Position numbers and translations under genes: made by a program
Part shown: in pieces, positions 1 to 10,823 of the stretch
Position numbering within the stretch: the stretch's first letter is position 1
How the letters are laid out: every line of letters starts with the position of its first letter
Notes under the pieces: generated by a model
Database searches by the model: none
What the model was told of the DNA's origin: nothing
The model's input: the letters and a program-made list of their open reading frames with translations, nothing else
Assembly (NCBI GenBank): GCA_020205615.1
Contig: CM035164.1
Location: forward strand, 123,923,037 to 123,987,036
DNA: 64,000 nucleotides
Direction of reading: 5' to 3'
Source of the DNA: Panax quinquefolius
Taxonomy: Eukaryota > Streptophyta > Magnoliopsida > Apiales > Araliaceae

Positions 1-109
1 TATTTTCAGGTACGTACATACAATTTAAATCTCACGTCTAAGATTCTATTAATTCAATTAATGAAACTTACCTTAAAATAAATTTCATACTAATCACCTC
101 CCAATTCGA
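1..109. mobile_element. Right half of a Mutator-like MITE, cut by the window edge
   Basis: The first ~109 bases match the reverse complement of the left half of the element at 63490-63635. Shared blocks are the run around CATACAAT, then GATTCTAT, then AACTTACC, then AAATAAA followed by TTCATACTAA. The copy ends near 105-109 (CACCTCCC). The left half lies outside the window. No coding capacity. Confidence 0.6.
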
Positions 110-216
110 CAGTACCCGTTTGCTATCAAGTATCAATCTTGCCTTGTTATCTGGCTGGCTGTGTTGAGGTATAGCCAAATATTTTATTTTTATTTTCGAA
201 AATTATAGGACTAATA

Positions 217-494
217 CTACCTCCGTTCCACAATAAGTGCCTTTTTAACTAAAATCACACATACCAATACACAAATTAAAATGACAAAATACCATTAATA
301 TATTTTCTTTGAAGTTGAAGAGTTAATGAGTGTCATTTAATTGTAGTGATGATAAGATTTGATAAATACTTAATTGAATGCGTAAGAAGCGTATATAGAA
401 AATATTATAAAAATTATATTGGAGTTCTAACACATCATTTATTTTGAGAAAAACTATTAAACCTAAAAAAATATTTATTGTGGGATGGAGGTAG
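217..494. mobile_element. Stowaway-like MITE
   Basis: A 278-bp element bounded by TA on both sides (215-216 and 495-496). The left end reads CTACCTCCGTTCCACAATAA and the right end is its near-complement (TTATTGTGGGATGGAGGTAG), about 20 bp of terminal inverted repeat. CTCCGT-type ends and the TA target site are diagnostic of Tc1/mariner-derived Stowaway MITEs. No coding capacity; short ORFs across it are meaningless. Confidence 0.85.
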
Positions 495-843
495 TAGAAT
501 ATAGAAACAACCAACTCCACTGAATACGACAAGGAGGAACAATTAACCATGACCATCTAAAATCAATGAACTTAATGCACTGACCTGCAGACATTTGGTG
601 GCCCACCATATTATTTTCATGTACGGAAGGGATAATCTTACCCACAAAATTTTGATATTTTTGCAAATAAAAAAATTGAATATGTAATAATATCAAAAAT
701 AATATGAAGAAACATTTTAAATTTTCCTAAACAAAATTTTATCCTAAATTTCAAAGTAGTCAGAAGTCCTATCACCCAAACCAACCCAGCCTAACCTAAT
801 CTAATAGACTAATACCACCATATAAGGAATTAATTAATTAATC

Positions 844-872
844 CTACTACTACTACTACTACTACTACTACT
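844..872. repeat. (CTA)n microsatellite
   Basis: About nine to ten uninterrupted CTA units, followed by a short T run. Noncoding. Confidence 0.95.
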
Positions 873-893
873 TTTTCGTTAATTTTCTAAATG

Positions 894-918
894 TTAGGTT
901 AGGTTAGGTTAGGTTAGG
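894..918. repeat. (TTAGG)5 short tandem array
   Basis: Five perfect TTAGG units, followed by a degenerate TCAGG. A related CCTAACCTAA sequence lies on the same strand about 100 bp upstream, so the two could pair weakly. The unit is not the usual plant telomere unit (TTTAGGG) and the array is far too short to be telomeric. Confidence 0.85.
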
Positions 919-2039
919 TCAGGTCCAATTCTATCTATTAGACTGGTCGTCTAGTTGATGGCTTTTGTTTCTTGAGTGATGGGTCCACACTGCACTCACC
1001 TTCATCCGGATATTAAGATATATACTAACAATTCAAATCTTAATTGTTCAATTTTATCGAACACTATTTTATTATCCATTCAGATCTCCTAATATCTGTA
1101 TTATTACAAATAGTTTTATCTATCTATCTTCAAAATTCACCCTTTTATAGCTTGTTATATCAAAAAATAATTCATTCTGGTTAATTAAGTAAATAATCAT
1201 GAAATGTCATTTTATTTTATTTTTAAAAGGATTTCAATATAAATACAAATGAATTTTATAATTAATAATTCAATATCAATTACAATATCCGAAGCCTAAT
1301 GACCATAGAACCTTAATCATGTCAAGAACTTATTATTAACCATTTAAGTTGATAACATATTATTAAGAAATTTTCAAATCCAAGTAAAAATAAGGCAATA
1401 TTATTATAAAGAGAGTTAAAATTTTCAACTGAAATTTAACATTCTTGTTCAAGATTTCATACCCAAAACCTTATGAGTAATTTTTTTAACATTGAGCCAT
1501 GAGGGTGTTGGGAGAGTGAGAGTATGGAATAACGCATTCCAACTAGAATAAAATGAATCATTCCAATCTCTATTTCATTTTTTCAATCTAAACGCAGCAT
1601 AATATTACACTAACAACTTGTCAAACTTACTATGTATATAACAAATTATATCTTTAATATTTTAAAATTGAGTTATAATTTTTTACCGAACTACAATCGT
1701 AATATATATCAATACATAATATTAGAAATTATAATTACTCACGTAATTTTCTTTCAACAGATATATCATTTTCTTTCAAAATTTAACACACGAGTCTTTT
1801 TTGTCAAACAGAGACCACTAAACTACCATATTTATTGTTTTTAAAACTTTAAACAAATCAGTTTGAATATTAAGCTTTAACAAATTAATTATTAACTTAG
1901 AAAGCCAAAATATGTCTCTATTTTTGGGACACAGGGAGTAAGAGAGTGTCTTGTGTGCATAGTTTAAGTGTTTCAAATAAATATAAACTATATAACGTCC
2001 CACATCTCGGTTTTTAACAAACATCCAAAGCTGTTTGTT

Positions 2040-2700
2040 TGTGGAGTCAAAGAGTTTGTCCGCAACAACTTATAAGTTGGATAAATTATTTTTTACTGTT
2101 TAGTGTTTGAGACCGACTTATTTTTTTTTTTGATTTAAAAGTCATTTTTGACAAGTAATAAATTATGACTTATTAAAAAATTAGTAATTTTTTGTGACTA
2201 AAAGCACGACATAATAAAATTCTCCCTCTCTCTCCGTTTTAACAATCTGAAAATTAAAATAAATCTGAACCGTCATTAAATTTTCCTGCCCAAATTCAAA
2301 TTAGGTTCTATTTTAGTCTCTTAAATGACTTATAAATCATTTTAAAATAAGTAAGTTTGACCAAATATAAAGACTATTTTACCTTATTTTAAGGTAATTG
2401 ATATTTTCACATGGTGCTTTCTCACCTGAGCATACAGTAGATGAGAAGAAACCATGTGAAATTTTAAAAAACACATGTGAAAATAGTGTTCTCCTATTTT
2501 AATAGTGTTTACATCTTATTTTAACTTATAAATCATTTTAGTAAAACACTTTCACATTTTATTATAACTTAATTTCTAACTTATAAGTTAAAAGGGTGTC
2601 AAAATACTTTTATTTATAAGTTACCACCTAATATGACTTATAAATCATTTTAAATATTAACTTATAAGTTATTTTAAAATAAGTCATCCCGAACATGCCC
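2040..2700. mobile_element. MITE-derived block upstream of the SPL gene
   Basis: The palindrome AACTTATAAGTT or close variants recur near 2068, 2578 and 2663. AAAATAAGT and TATAAATCATTTTA blocks recur in both orientations, and the right edge reads like a degenerate terminal repeat (CCCGAACATGCCCTTA). This is the look of old, overlapping hAT-like MITEs. Exact borders cannot be set by eye. The block ends less than 200 bp before the SPL start codon, so it probably forms part of that promoter region. Confidence 0.5.
2405..2461. repeat. Short hairpin, 11-bp perfect outer stem
   Basis: TTTCACATGGT (2405-2415) is perfectly complementary to ACCATGTGAAA (2451-2461). An inner, imperfect stem (CTTTCTCA against TGAGAAGA) extends the pairing. 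A nearby ACATGTGAAAATAG at about 2471-2485 repeats the arm. It is probably the ends of a very small MITE; a small-RNA precursor is possible but nothing specific supports it. Confidence 0.5.
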
Positions 2701-2882
2701 TTATGGACAAAAGTGAAGGAGATGGTGAGGCGCCCCGTGGTTGTGGTCCTCGCAACTTTTTCTTGTTTTTCTCACCTCCTATTAACTTTCAGCATGCCTT
2801 TCTCCAGTTTCATCTATTGCAATATACTTAATTAATTTCTGCACTTAATTCAGTTCTCAGCTTATATAGGGCCAGATTAGAA

Positions 2883-4099
2883 ATGGCTTCTGATGATGCA
2901 AAACCATCATTTACCTTGACATATAATAAGCCTACTGCTAAGAAAATAGAGTATGAAGATGATGACTATGAAGATGACTACATAGACCAAGAAACAGGCG
3001 GTGGTGGGTTCGGTTTTAAGCAGGGAACGATGAAGAAGAAGGCAGCGCTGGTTGCTGCCAATGGAAGGGTGGCGCCACCGTGCTGTCAGGTGGAGAATTG
3101 TGGTGTTGATCTAACCAATGAGGGGTATTACCGGCGACACAAGGTTTGTCAAGTTCATGCCAAGGCTCCGGTGGTCGTTGTTGCCAGAGCCAAGCAGCGA
3201 TTCTGTCAGCAATGTAGCAGGTTCTTCTTCATAACCATTTTAACCTTTAACTGAAAGTTTTGCTTCCAAGTGTTTCTGCAATTTTGTCATTTTTGTAACA
3301 GCTAGGAATTGGATAAGCTTTAGTTGCTAGTAGCAATGCATAAAAGAGTATTAAACCTTTTCTTTTACTGAAATTTCTAAAACTGGTATGGTGTATAATT
3401 CTAGCTTATCTTAAAATGGTAAAGTTAATATTTCATTTATTAATTATTACTTTAAAATTTATGGGATTAATCTTTCCTACTGAATCTAGCAGACTGGCAG
3501 TTTAACTAATTTTGAGTTTTGTGTGTTTGATGGGTAGGGGAAAAGGGGTTCCTGACTTCCTGCCCCTCAAAAAAGAAAAAGTATTTTGGTATACCGGCTA
3601 AATCTAGGGAGCCGGTTAAAGACTAATTTGCTATTCCCCACCTTAAATAATTCAGTATGTTTTAATAGATCACTACTGTTGCTAAACAGAAGGAAAAGAT
3701 ATTTCATTCCCATATAATTGATTGCTACTAGTTCTTGTATGAGATGATGAATTGATGAAATAAACAGCCTTTTCCAGATTCCAGCAAGAAACTCTGGGCT
3801 TCAATTTTCCCCTACTTTTCCAATCCTAATAGTGTGTTTGGTAGCTAAAAGTATGCTAGCGTCTCCAATTCAGGTTTCATGAAATAAGAGAGTTTGACAA
3901 AGCAAAGAGGAGCTGCCGCAGGCGCTTGGCCGGACATAATGAGCGACACCGCAAATGCTCATCTGAAACTCAAGAAGAAGCCTCAAGCTTTGGTGGACCG
4001 AGTCCTAAGTTGAAGGAAATTCAACATAAACAGGCAAATGAAAGAGGATCAGCCCTCCCAGCGAAACCCTCTTCCTACAAACATTTCCGCATCCGTTGA
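2883..4099 (+). CDS. SPL3-like: SBP-box transcription factor, SPL3/4/5 (SBP1) type
   Basis: Two exons, 2883-3220 and 3874-4099, joined by a phase-2 GT-AG intron of 653 bp, give 187 aa. The SBP domain spans about residues 68-142. Both zinc sites are complete: C68, C73, C89, H92 and C108, C111, H115, C127. The basic nuclear-localisation segment [17 protein letters not shown] ends it. The N-terminus holds an acidic run (residues 24-36). In the known family such proteins bind GTAC cores in MADS-box and other flowering-gene promoters in the nucleus and promote the vegetative-to-reproductive change. The small size, single intron inside the SBP domain and lack of ankyrin repeats place it in the SPL3/4/5 clade. 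The start is the first ATG and the only one giving a full domain. Regulation by miR156 is indicated by the 3'UTR site. It converges with the PP2C gene, 605 bp between stops. Confidence 0.95.
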
Positions 4100-4704
4100 C
4101 AACAACAAATGCTTACTCTCTTCTGTCGTTCCATCGCAATCTTAAACTATCATTCAATTCTGAAAGTACCTATCATTGTTAATACCATCTTAGTTCATCC
4201 ATTCCCCTCCAACTAGTTAACTTTGTCCTGCATCAAGTTAGTAGCTATTATGGTTCCTTCAATGTACTCTAGTGTTGGTTATGTTCAATATTTTTTTTCT
4301 GAAGGTAACTTTCTAGAGTGGGCCTTTGTTTTAAAATTAACTTTAAATGAAGTTATTTCACGTCAATTCCAAATTAGTAGAGATTAAAAACAAGACCGTC
4401 TCAAACTCAGTGATGACTTTAATAAACATTTATTTCTTTAAAAATACTTATGATTGTTCTATAATTACAATTTCACAGAACTCTTTCATGAAATATGCCC
4501 TTCAGAAAAAGCCCAATTGCTGGTTTATACGAACCCGTAACATCCTTGATTTATTCAGCACATAAAACCCAAGCAACAGCACTAAATGGTCGGTATATAC
4601 TTATACAGCACAGTAATAAACAACATTTTAAGATACAAAACACTAGATGGCGACAGATTTTTAAGTTAAACAGGAGGTTGAGATGTAGGAGAACCTGGCT
4701 AGGA
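4100..4704. other. Convergent 3'UTR interval between SPL and PP2C genes
   Basis: 605 bp separate the two stop codons. It contains the miR156 site, then AT-rich sequence with AATAAA-like signals (for example near 4421) that could serve the + strand transcript. The two overlapping + strand ORFs here have no recognisable domain and are treated as noncoding. Confidence 0.6.
4109..4128 (+). promoter_or_regulatory. miR156/157 target site in the 3'UTR
   Basis: ATGCTTACTCTCTTCTGTCG begins 9 nt after the SPL stop codon. Compared with the perfect complement of miR156 it differs at three positions: the first base is a true mismatch, and the sixth and last are G:U wobbles. The central cleavage region is fully paired. 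SPL3-type genes are known to carry the site in the 3'UTR rather than in the coding region, which matches here. Confidence 0.93.
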
Positions 4705-7700
4705 TCAGCGAAACTTTACAACAATGCAGGAAATGTCATCAGTGCTTTTCCTCACAAGTGCCTCTTCAGTAAGGTGCTTTGCTGCTGATCGAGCATCCTT
4801 TATGTGCTTGATACAATCCACAGCTTCTTGATTTGACAAAACCTGACACCATATAAGAAATGTTATTCAATGCAAAAGGTTACACAAACAAAAACACTAC
4901 TAATTGAAAGAAGAGTCTTTATTGTTAAGGGTTTTTGAGCAATTTCGAGAAATATCCACTAGTTAATAAATTAGCCAAGCAAGAGGCCTATTTAGATCCA
5001 ATGGCACATCTTTTGACAATCAATTGGTCCAAGCATTAATACAAGTAGAAGAGCAACTCCAAATCAACTCATCCTAAATTACTGCAGTTCTTTCTCCACT
5101 TTCAAAGCTTCAATGTGAACTACACTTTTGCAACAGAAGTGCAAACAGAGTCACCCCGAATAAATAGTATGAACAATATAACAGATCATGGAATGGAGGA
5201 AATCAACCTTCCATATTCCATCACTTGCTAAGATAACAAATTCTGTATCATCATCTATTCTTTCCACTGACACATCTGGTTCTGAACTAAGGTGTTTTTT
5301 CAAGCTCTTGTCACCGAAGGCCCTGGCTACTGCCAACTGTCCATCAACACGAAGTACATCACCTGCAATCAACACAATGTATCATTAAGAAAACAAACAG
5401 GAGAAGGGGAAAAGTTGAGCATCGAAGAGCTTTGATCAAGGTACGCCCATTCAAATCATGATTATACAAACTTTGATTTTTCAGTTGTTGCATGAACATA
5501 AAATGAAATGCAATAGCAATAGCAATAGCCAAGTATGAATGAACATTCCCATTAGTTGAAGACCTTTAAACATTAATTTTTCAAATTGTACAAAATAAAG
5601 TTTGACCACTAAAATTCAACATGGGATAGATTACCAGGATAATATTAAATTGACATTTTGAAACCAACTTCAACTTTCATTCTTCAGTCATACTCTTGAG
5701 TCTTGAAGACCAGATATATTTTAACTCAAGTAAAAACACAAATTCTTATAGAGAATGTAATATGATTATTGAAATGTTAATTACCAAAAGATACCAAAAA
5801 AGTCCAAGATGAACTAAAGTCAAATGTCAATAATAGGCTAAATTTCATGCATCAAAATCCAAACCAGACGATGTTACGATGCTAACTTGATAAATAATAT
5901 CACAAAGATGGAACAGTCACTAGTAGAGGTGCACAAATTATGTTTAAATATCTTGTCACCTGGAAAGTTAGATACGAAACCACCTCTGTCCTCAATACTA
6001 CTTCGTTCCTTGCTAGGCTCATGATCAATCGATAGTTGTAGGGCCACTCCATTCTTGCACATAACAGCTCGAGAATCCCCAACATTAGCAACAACCAGCT
6101 TTTGACAATTAATTAATATTGCTGTAACCGCCGTTGAACCCCCTTTACCAAAATCAGCTGCTTTATCCAATATCATTTTGTCAGTTATACGATATGCTCT
6201 TCTGACTGCCTTCTCTGTCTCAGTCCAGAAATCGGGCTGGTTGCAGCAAGAGAAAAGGAGAGAATGATTGGAATCATTATTTACTACCAAATTCAGATGA
6301 AAAGGCGAGAACAGGAAAGAAGACAATTAAGTATCACCTCTTATTCATGAATTGGTCTATATTCATATTTCCACATGACTAATAGACCAAATTCAAAATA
6401 TTGTATTAGTTCAGTTAAATTTAGTTTGAGAAAATGAGAAGTACAAAAGCAAATTATTCACAAGTATATGTTACCTCGTTTAGTATATTCTCAAACAGAT
6501 GAGACCGCAAGTAATCAGGAATATTGTGGCTCGCATGACCATCAAATATTGCAAATAGACCAAGCTCTTTGTCCTCAACTTGCTTAAATTGTGCAAAAAC
6601 ATAATCTTCCATGTCATGATATGATTTCCCCTTTACCAAGTGATATCCATGTGTTAAGTGCTTTGACATCTTACTCTTTCCTTTTCCAGTCTCAGTTGTA
6701 GATGAACCTAACCCAACTTTTTCCTGAAAAAATACAAAATTAAATAAATTTAAAAATAAATAAATAAAAGAAGAGGAAAAAGAAGAGAAAAAAAAAAAGC
6801 AACAATTTCTTGGTGAGAGCAATCTATGCAGAACATTTACTAATTATACTGAATTCAGAAAACGTGAAGGAAAAAATAAATCCTGCAGTTGACAAATACT
6901 TCACAAATTTCACATATATTAAATAGATTTTTTATACATATAATTTTATATACATAAAGACATTAAAATTTCAATACAAGTATTAACTCGTGAAAGAATG
7001 TTAAAAAATAAAGAAAAACAAAAACTTTAAATAGAATACTATCTAGAAATTTAAGAAATATATTATGTAATTAATTCTTATAATTTTATAGATACTACTA
7101 TTATAAACTTCTCTCCATCCTCAAAATTATGTCACTAGGATTTTGTCCTCAAAAGGATGTCTAAAAGTTCATAAAACAAATGTAAAATATGGAATAAATA
7201 CTAATTTACCCAAAGTGTGCAGATCCCAATACAAACAACACTTGAGCTACGCAGTATGCATAACACTTGTATTAAGGATTTATATACAATGTGAAAAGAA
7301 GAAAAGAATGGAGAAAGATTAAATGAAAGGGAGCATTCTATAATGTATGTTAATCCTCTACAAATTGAGAAGCCATTATATAAGCCAACATACAAATGTG
7401 ACTATGCTCCGCAACCATCATGGTATGAAATCATTGAATGCTATGTTGAGCTGTGTAGAGCAATGCTGAACTATGTTGAGCAATATTGAGCTAGGTTGGG
7501 CTATTACTACTACGGTACTACCAACTTAACAAGAAAAATAACAAAGCTTGGTGCAATTTTCTTCATAATAATCAAGGTCAAAGTCAAATTAAGAGAACAA
7601 GCCATATCAGCAACATACCACAAACCCTTTCAGTTAACAAATGAAAGCATCCTAATTCCTATCCCAAGCTCACGCATGGGTGGCGGTTGACAGCGTTGGA

Positions 7701-9196
7701 CTTGGATTTACTAGATTTGATTATCCTTCTCTATAAATGACATCTAGACGTATCTGAAAGAGCCAATTACTATAAAAGAACTAGAGAACCACGAATTTTA
7801 GGCGGGCTTAAGCAATATGGTGAATAAAAGTGTAATAGTCAACAAAATAAAACGGCAGTATGTTCTTTTATCTATGAATATTGCACAATGTCCTTCACTT
7901 ACTCTCTGAAGGTAATTAATGCCCATTAGTGCAAACCTACCACTGAATTTTTAGTGCCCCTAATTGAACAAAATAAAAATATTTTCATGAATTGGGAAGG
8001 CATCTATTTAAGTTTAATCGCCACCATTTGTCACAATCCAAATGTGGTCATTCTTGATAAGGAAGCACAAAGAAGTGAAATATTTGATCTCTATAAATAC
8101 TCCGCAAGTGAGAGAGATTACGTTCTTATAAGAGAACCGGGAAAATTTGGCAAAAGAGAGTAACTTTTATAAAGGCTTCACTTTCATCATAATTGGAAAG
8201 CACTTCATTGTTAGTGAACACAGTTACTGTACCATTCCATCTGCAATGCTATGTACCTACCCAGTTATTTTATATGGTCAGACATTCTGTAAGTCTATTC
8301 AGAAAACCATAAATACATTGAACTATTCTATTATGGTTAATTTCAGCTTCCAAAAAAACAGCATTTTAGCTCTCTTCATGTGGAAAGGTCGTTGAAACCT
8401 AACAAAAAATAACAACCAAATGATGCTACAAACAAAGAAAGTAAATACTCCCCCTCCGTTCAACAAATGAGTCCTATTTGTAAAGTTTGCAACATTAAGT
8501 ATATATTTAGATTCCATGTGTATAGTAGTGATGACTTGGTAATGAAATTATGGTGACAAACTTGAGAGTATTGTGTCATTTTATACTACTATGAGTATCA
8601 ATGAAAAGAGGATTCATTTTGTGGGACGGAGGGAGGACAAGTTATACTAATCTCTGCATCCAAATTTAGGCTCTTTCCTCCATTTGAGGCCCTCACCCTC
8701 CTCATATAAAGGGAGTCCTTCTCGGAAACTAGATTTAACATACCAATTACCAAACCTCATTATGTTGAAAATCCTTTTTTTTCCTACATTAAAAGCCAAA
8801 GAGTCAACTAAACATCCAACTTCATAATATTAAATATATGTGCCATAACATACTAAACCAACATCCTAATTGTATATCAGAATAATCTTAATCACTAAAG
8901 TCTAATTCCACAATCCATTGTTAGAACTCGAGATCCCTAAAGTCTATATCTGAAACAATGAACTTATTATTCTTAGATATTGAAGTTGGCAGAACCTACA
9001 TAAATTGAAATTTCAGTGTACGCAGTACCACTTAAGTTTGAGCAGAAACAATAAGTAGGTAATTTCAAGTAAAACAATGACTAGAACACAATCAATTTGT
9101 CAACATAAGAATTCATAACATAACATAAAAGTAAGATGGGATTTAAAAATTAGGAGCATGTACCTTCATCTTGTGGAGGATTTCTTTGCCTGCCAT
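4705..9196 (-). CDS. PP2C-type Ser/Thr protein phosphatase
   Basis: Five exons on the minus strand: 9164-9196, 6475-6723, 5960-6236, 5208-5362 and 4705-4842, all with GT-AG borders, giving 283 aa. This is the usual length of the small cytosolic/nuclear plant PP2Cs related to Arabidopsis PP2C10 (recalled, not searched). It should be a Mg2+/Mn2+-dependent phosphatase dephosphorylating Ser/Thr, often in stress signalling. Metal-binding motifs are intact: MED (E50), FDGH (D72, G73), LASDG (D234) and TDDIS (D273/D274). GDSRAV (148-153) and GQLAVARAFGD (194-204) are also present. The start MAGKEILHKMK is on a 33-bp exon; no upstream in-frame coding was seen. Intron 1 is long (2440 bp) and carries a MITE. 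I see no transit or signal peptide and no missing key residue. Confidence 0.95.
6724..9163 (-). other. Long first intron of the PP2C gene
   Basis: This 2440-bp intron separates the 11-codon first exon from the rest. It is AT-rich, holds a Stowaway-like MITE (8448-8635) and a short imperfect repeat of TTGAGC-like words at 7440-7505. No other gene was recognised; ORFs of 60-80 codons inside it have no domain signature. Confidence 0.75.
8448..8635. mobile_element. Stowaway-like MITE in PP2C intron 1
   Basis: The left end CTCCCCCTCCGTTCAACAAA and the right end TTTTGTGGGACGGAGGGAG form imperfect terminal inverted repeats of about 25 bp, 188 bp in total. TA precedes the left end; GA follows the right end, so the TA duplication is no longer perfect. 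It is spliced out with the intron. Confidence 0.8.
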
Positions 9197-9835
9197 GGCT
9201 TGAACAACTACTACAACTTAAATGAAGAAGATTATACTAAATTCAGAGATACAGAGAACAGGTTGGAGAGAGAAAGAGACATTCGTCTTTACTCCCACAG
9301 TATGAGTCCGCGTTTTCTGTCGTTTCGTCACGCCTTCGCGCCACATCAATTTTATTGTTTCGTCCTATGTACCCTATTTTCTAATGCCAACTAATTTTCA
9401 CTTATTAAAATAATATTTTTATATAAGTCTTTCTCGTATCAGTTCTCCTTTCTAATTTCTACATAGTTAGAATTATTACTACCTCTTTTTCAAAAATAGA
9501 GATATATTTTTATGTTATTAATATTTAAAATTAGATATATATTTTTGTAAATAAAACTATTAGAAAGTATTGCTTTCATCCCTAAAAATTGACTTAGCTT
9601 ACTTTTTTATTTTTATTTTAGAATTAAATTTAAGTATATATATTTATATTTTTAAACTCGCAAAAATTGAGGTTAACCGTAGTAAATTTGATATTAAAAT
9701 GAATATTTTCACATATTAAAATGATATTTTTACATGAGTCTCTCATATATTTGAAGGTTTATGTGAAAATATTAATTTTTTATATGAAAATATCAGTTAC
9801 TATTTGATATAGTTTTTTATAGTATAACTAGATGT
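9197..9835. other. PP2C upstream region, AT-rich
   Basis: This holds the likely 5'UTR and promoter of the PP2C gene (reading leftward), then AT-rich DNA. A Stowaway-like left end (CTACCTCTTTTTCAAAAATAG, cut here for length at about 9480) was seen without a clear partner. No gene. Confidence 0.5.
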
Positions 9836-10290
9836 ATCCCGTGTCTCCTGCACTATATGGACGGTGGAATTTATCCCAAACTTTGGACGGCCCAGATGAT
9901 TTATTTAGTGAGCGGAAAATTCAAAATCATTTGTATTTTATTAGATAGATTTATTAGATGGATGGTGGGATTTATCCCAAATTTTAGACGGCTCAGATGA
10001 TTTATTGAGTGAGCGAGAAATTCAAAATTATTTGTATTTTATTAGATAGATGTCCCGTGCCTTCGGCACTATATGGACGGTGGGATTTATCAAAATTTTG
10101 AACGGTCCAAATGATTTATTGAGTGAACAGGAAATTCAAAGTCATTTGTATTTTATTAGATAGATTTATTAGATGGATTGTGGGATTTATCCCAAATTTT
10201 GGACGACTCAAATAATTTATTGAATGAGCAAAAAATTTAAAATTATTTATATTTTATTAGATAGATATCACGTGCCTCTGACACTATATG
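9836..10290. repeat. Alternating (A-B-A-B) tandem array, ~215-bp period
   Basis: Four units of about 115, 102, 113 and 101 bp, then a partial fifth. Each carries GGTGGGATTTATCCCAAA-like, GATGATTTATTGAGTGAG-like and TTTTATTAGATAGAT blocks. Only units 1, 3 and the partial one carry an extra CCCGTGCCTTCGGCACTATATGG-type segment (about 10052-10078 in unit 3) whose GTGCC/GGCAC arms can form a hairpin. Read on the minus strand, the left edge gives a GC-rich hairpin followed by CTAG, resembling a Helitron 3' end, so the array may derive from repeated Helitron termini. Confidence 0.8.
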
Positions 10291-10823
10291 ATTTTATAAT
10301 TCCTCCACCTAAAACAATTAAACTAAGCAATAAGCATATAAGGCCAGCAATTGTGAGTAAATGACATGAATGGCGTACCATGGGGATGTGCAATTATTCA
10401 AAAATATTTTTCTTTCTTTTTCTGCTTTTTTACACAATAAAAAGTGTTTTAATTGATTTTAAATTCTAAATTTATTTAATATAGATAATTTAAAAAATTA
10501 TCGAGATTTTTAAAAAGTATTTTATTAATAGCTAAATTTTAGACCTATACCAAAGGCGAAAATCAAAAAATTAAGTTTTGTTTTATTATATATGTATATA
10601 GATATATAAAATTATAGATATAGACTTGTGTTTTGCCTTATTTAAAAAAATTAAAATACTAAGCATTCATAAAACACTATCATTATGTTTATTTATAAGT
10701 TAATCTGGTTAATTATTAAGATTGTATATTTTAATATATCTATATTATAGTATTACTACGACTTAATATAGCTTACTTATGTTTTAATATTTTAATTTGT
10801 AGATAATTATGATATAAAAGTAG
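10291..10823. other. AT-rich intergenic DNA left of nest 1
   Basis: No gene. Positions 10707-10791 are repeated in the same orientation at 24692-24786, just beyond the other side of the retrotransposon nest. Confidence 0.6.

Larger units (their letters stand above)
497..2039. other. AT-rich intergenic DNA
   Basis: No gene is supported here. It holds a (CTA)n microsatellite and a short TTAGG array (separate entries). At about 1910-1945 a sequence resembling a Stowaway right end (GGGACACAGGGAGTA) was seen, but no matching left end. The short ORFs are rich in Ile/Asn/Tyr/Phe, as expected from AT-rich noncoding DNA. Confidence 0.6.

Noticed and set aside
894..918. Interstitial telomere
   Set aside because: Five TTAGG units only; plant telomeres use TTTAGGG and none was seen.
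2405..2461. miRNA precursor
   Set aside because: The stem is short and broken, and similar arms recur nearby as MITE sequence; no specific mature miRNA was recognised.
2863..2868. TATATA as TATA box of the SPL gene
   Set aside because: It lies only 14 bp before the start codon, too close to place a transcription start upstream of the ATG.
5188..5388. + strand ORF over PP2C exon 4
   Set aside because: Shadow of the minus-strand exon; GT-AG borders and conserved PP2C motifs support the minus strand.
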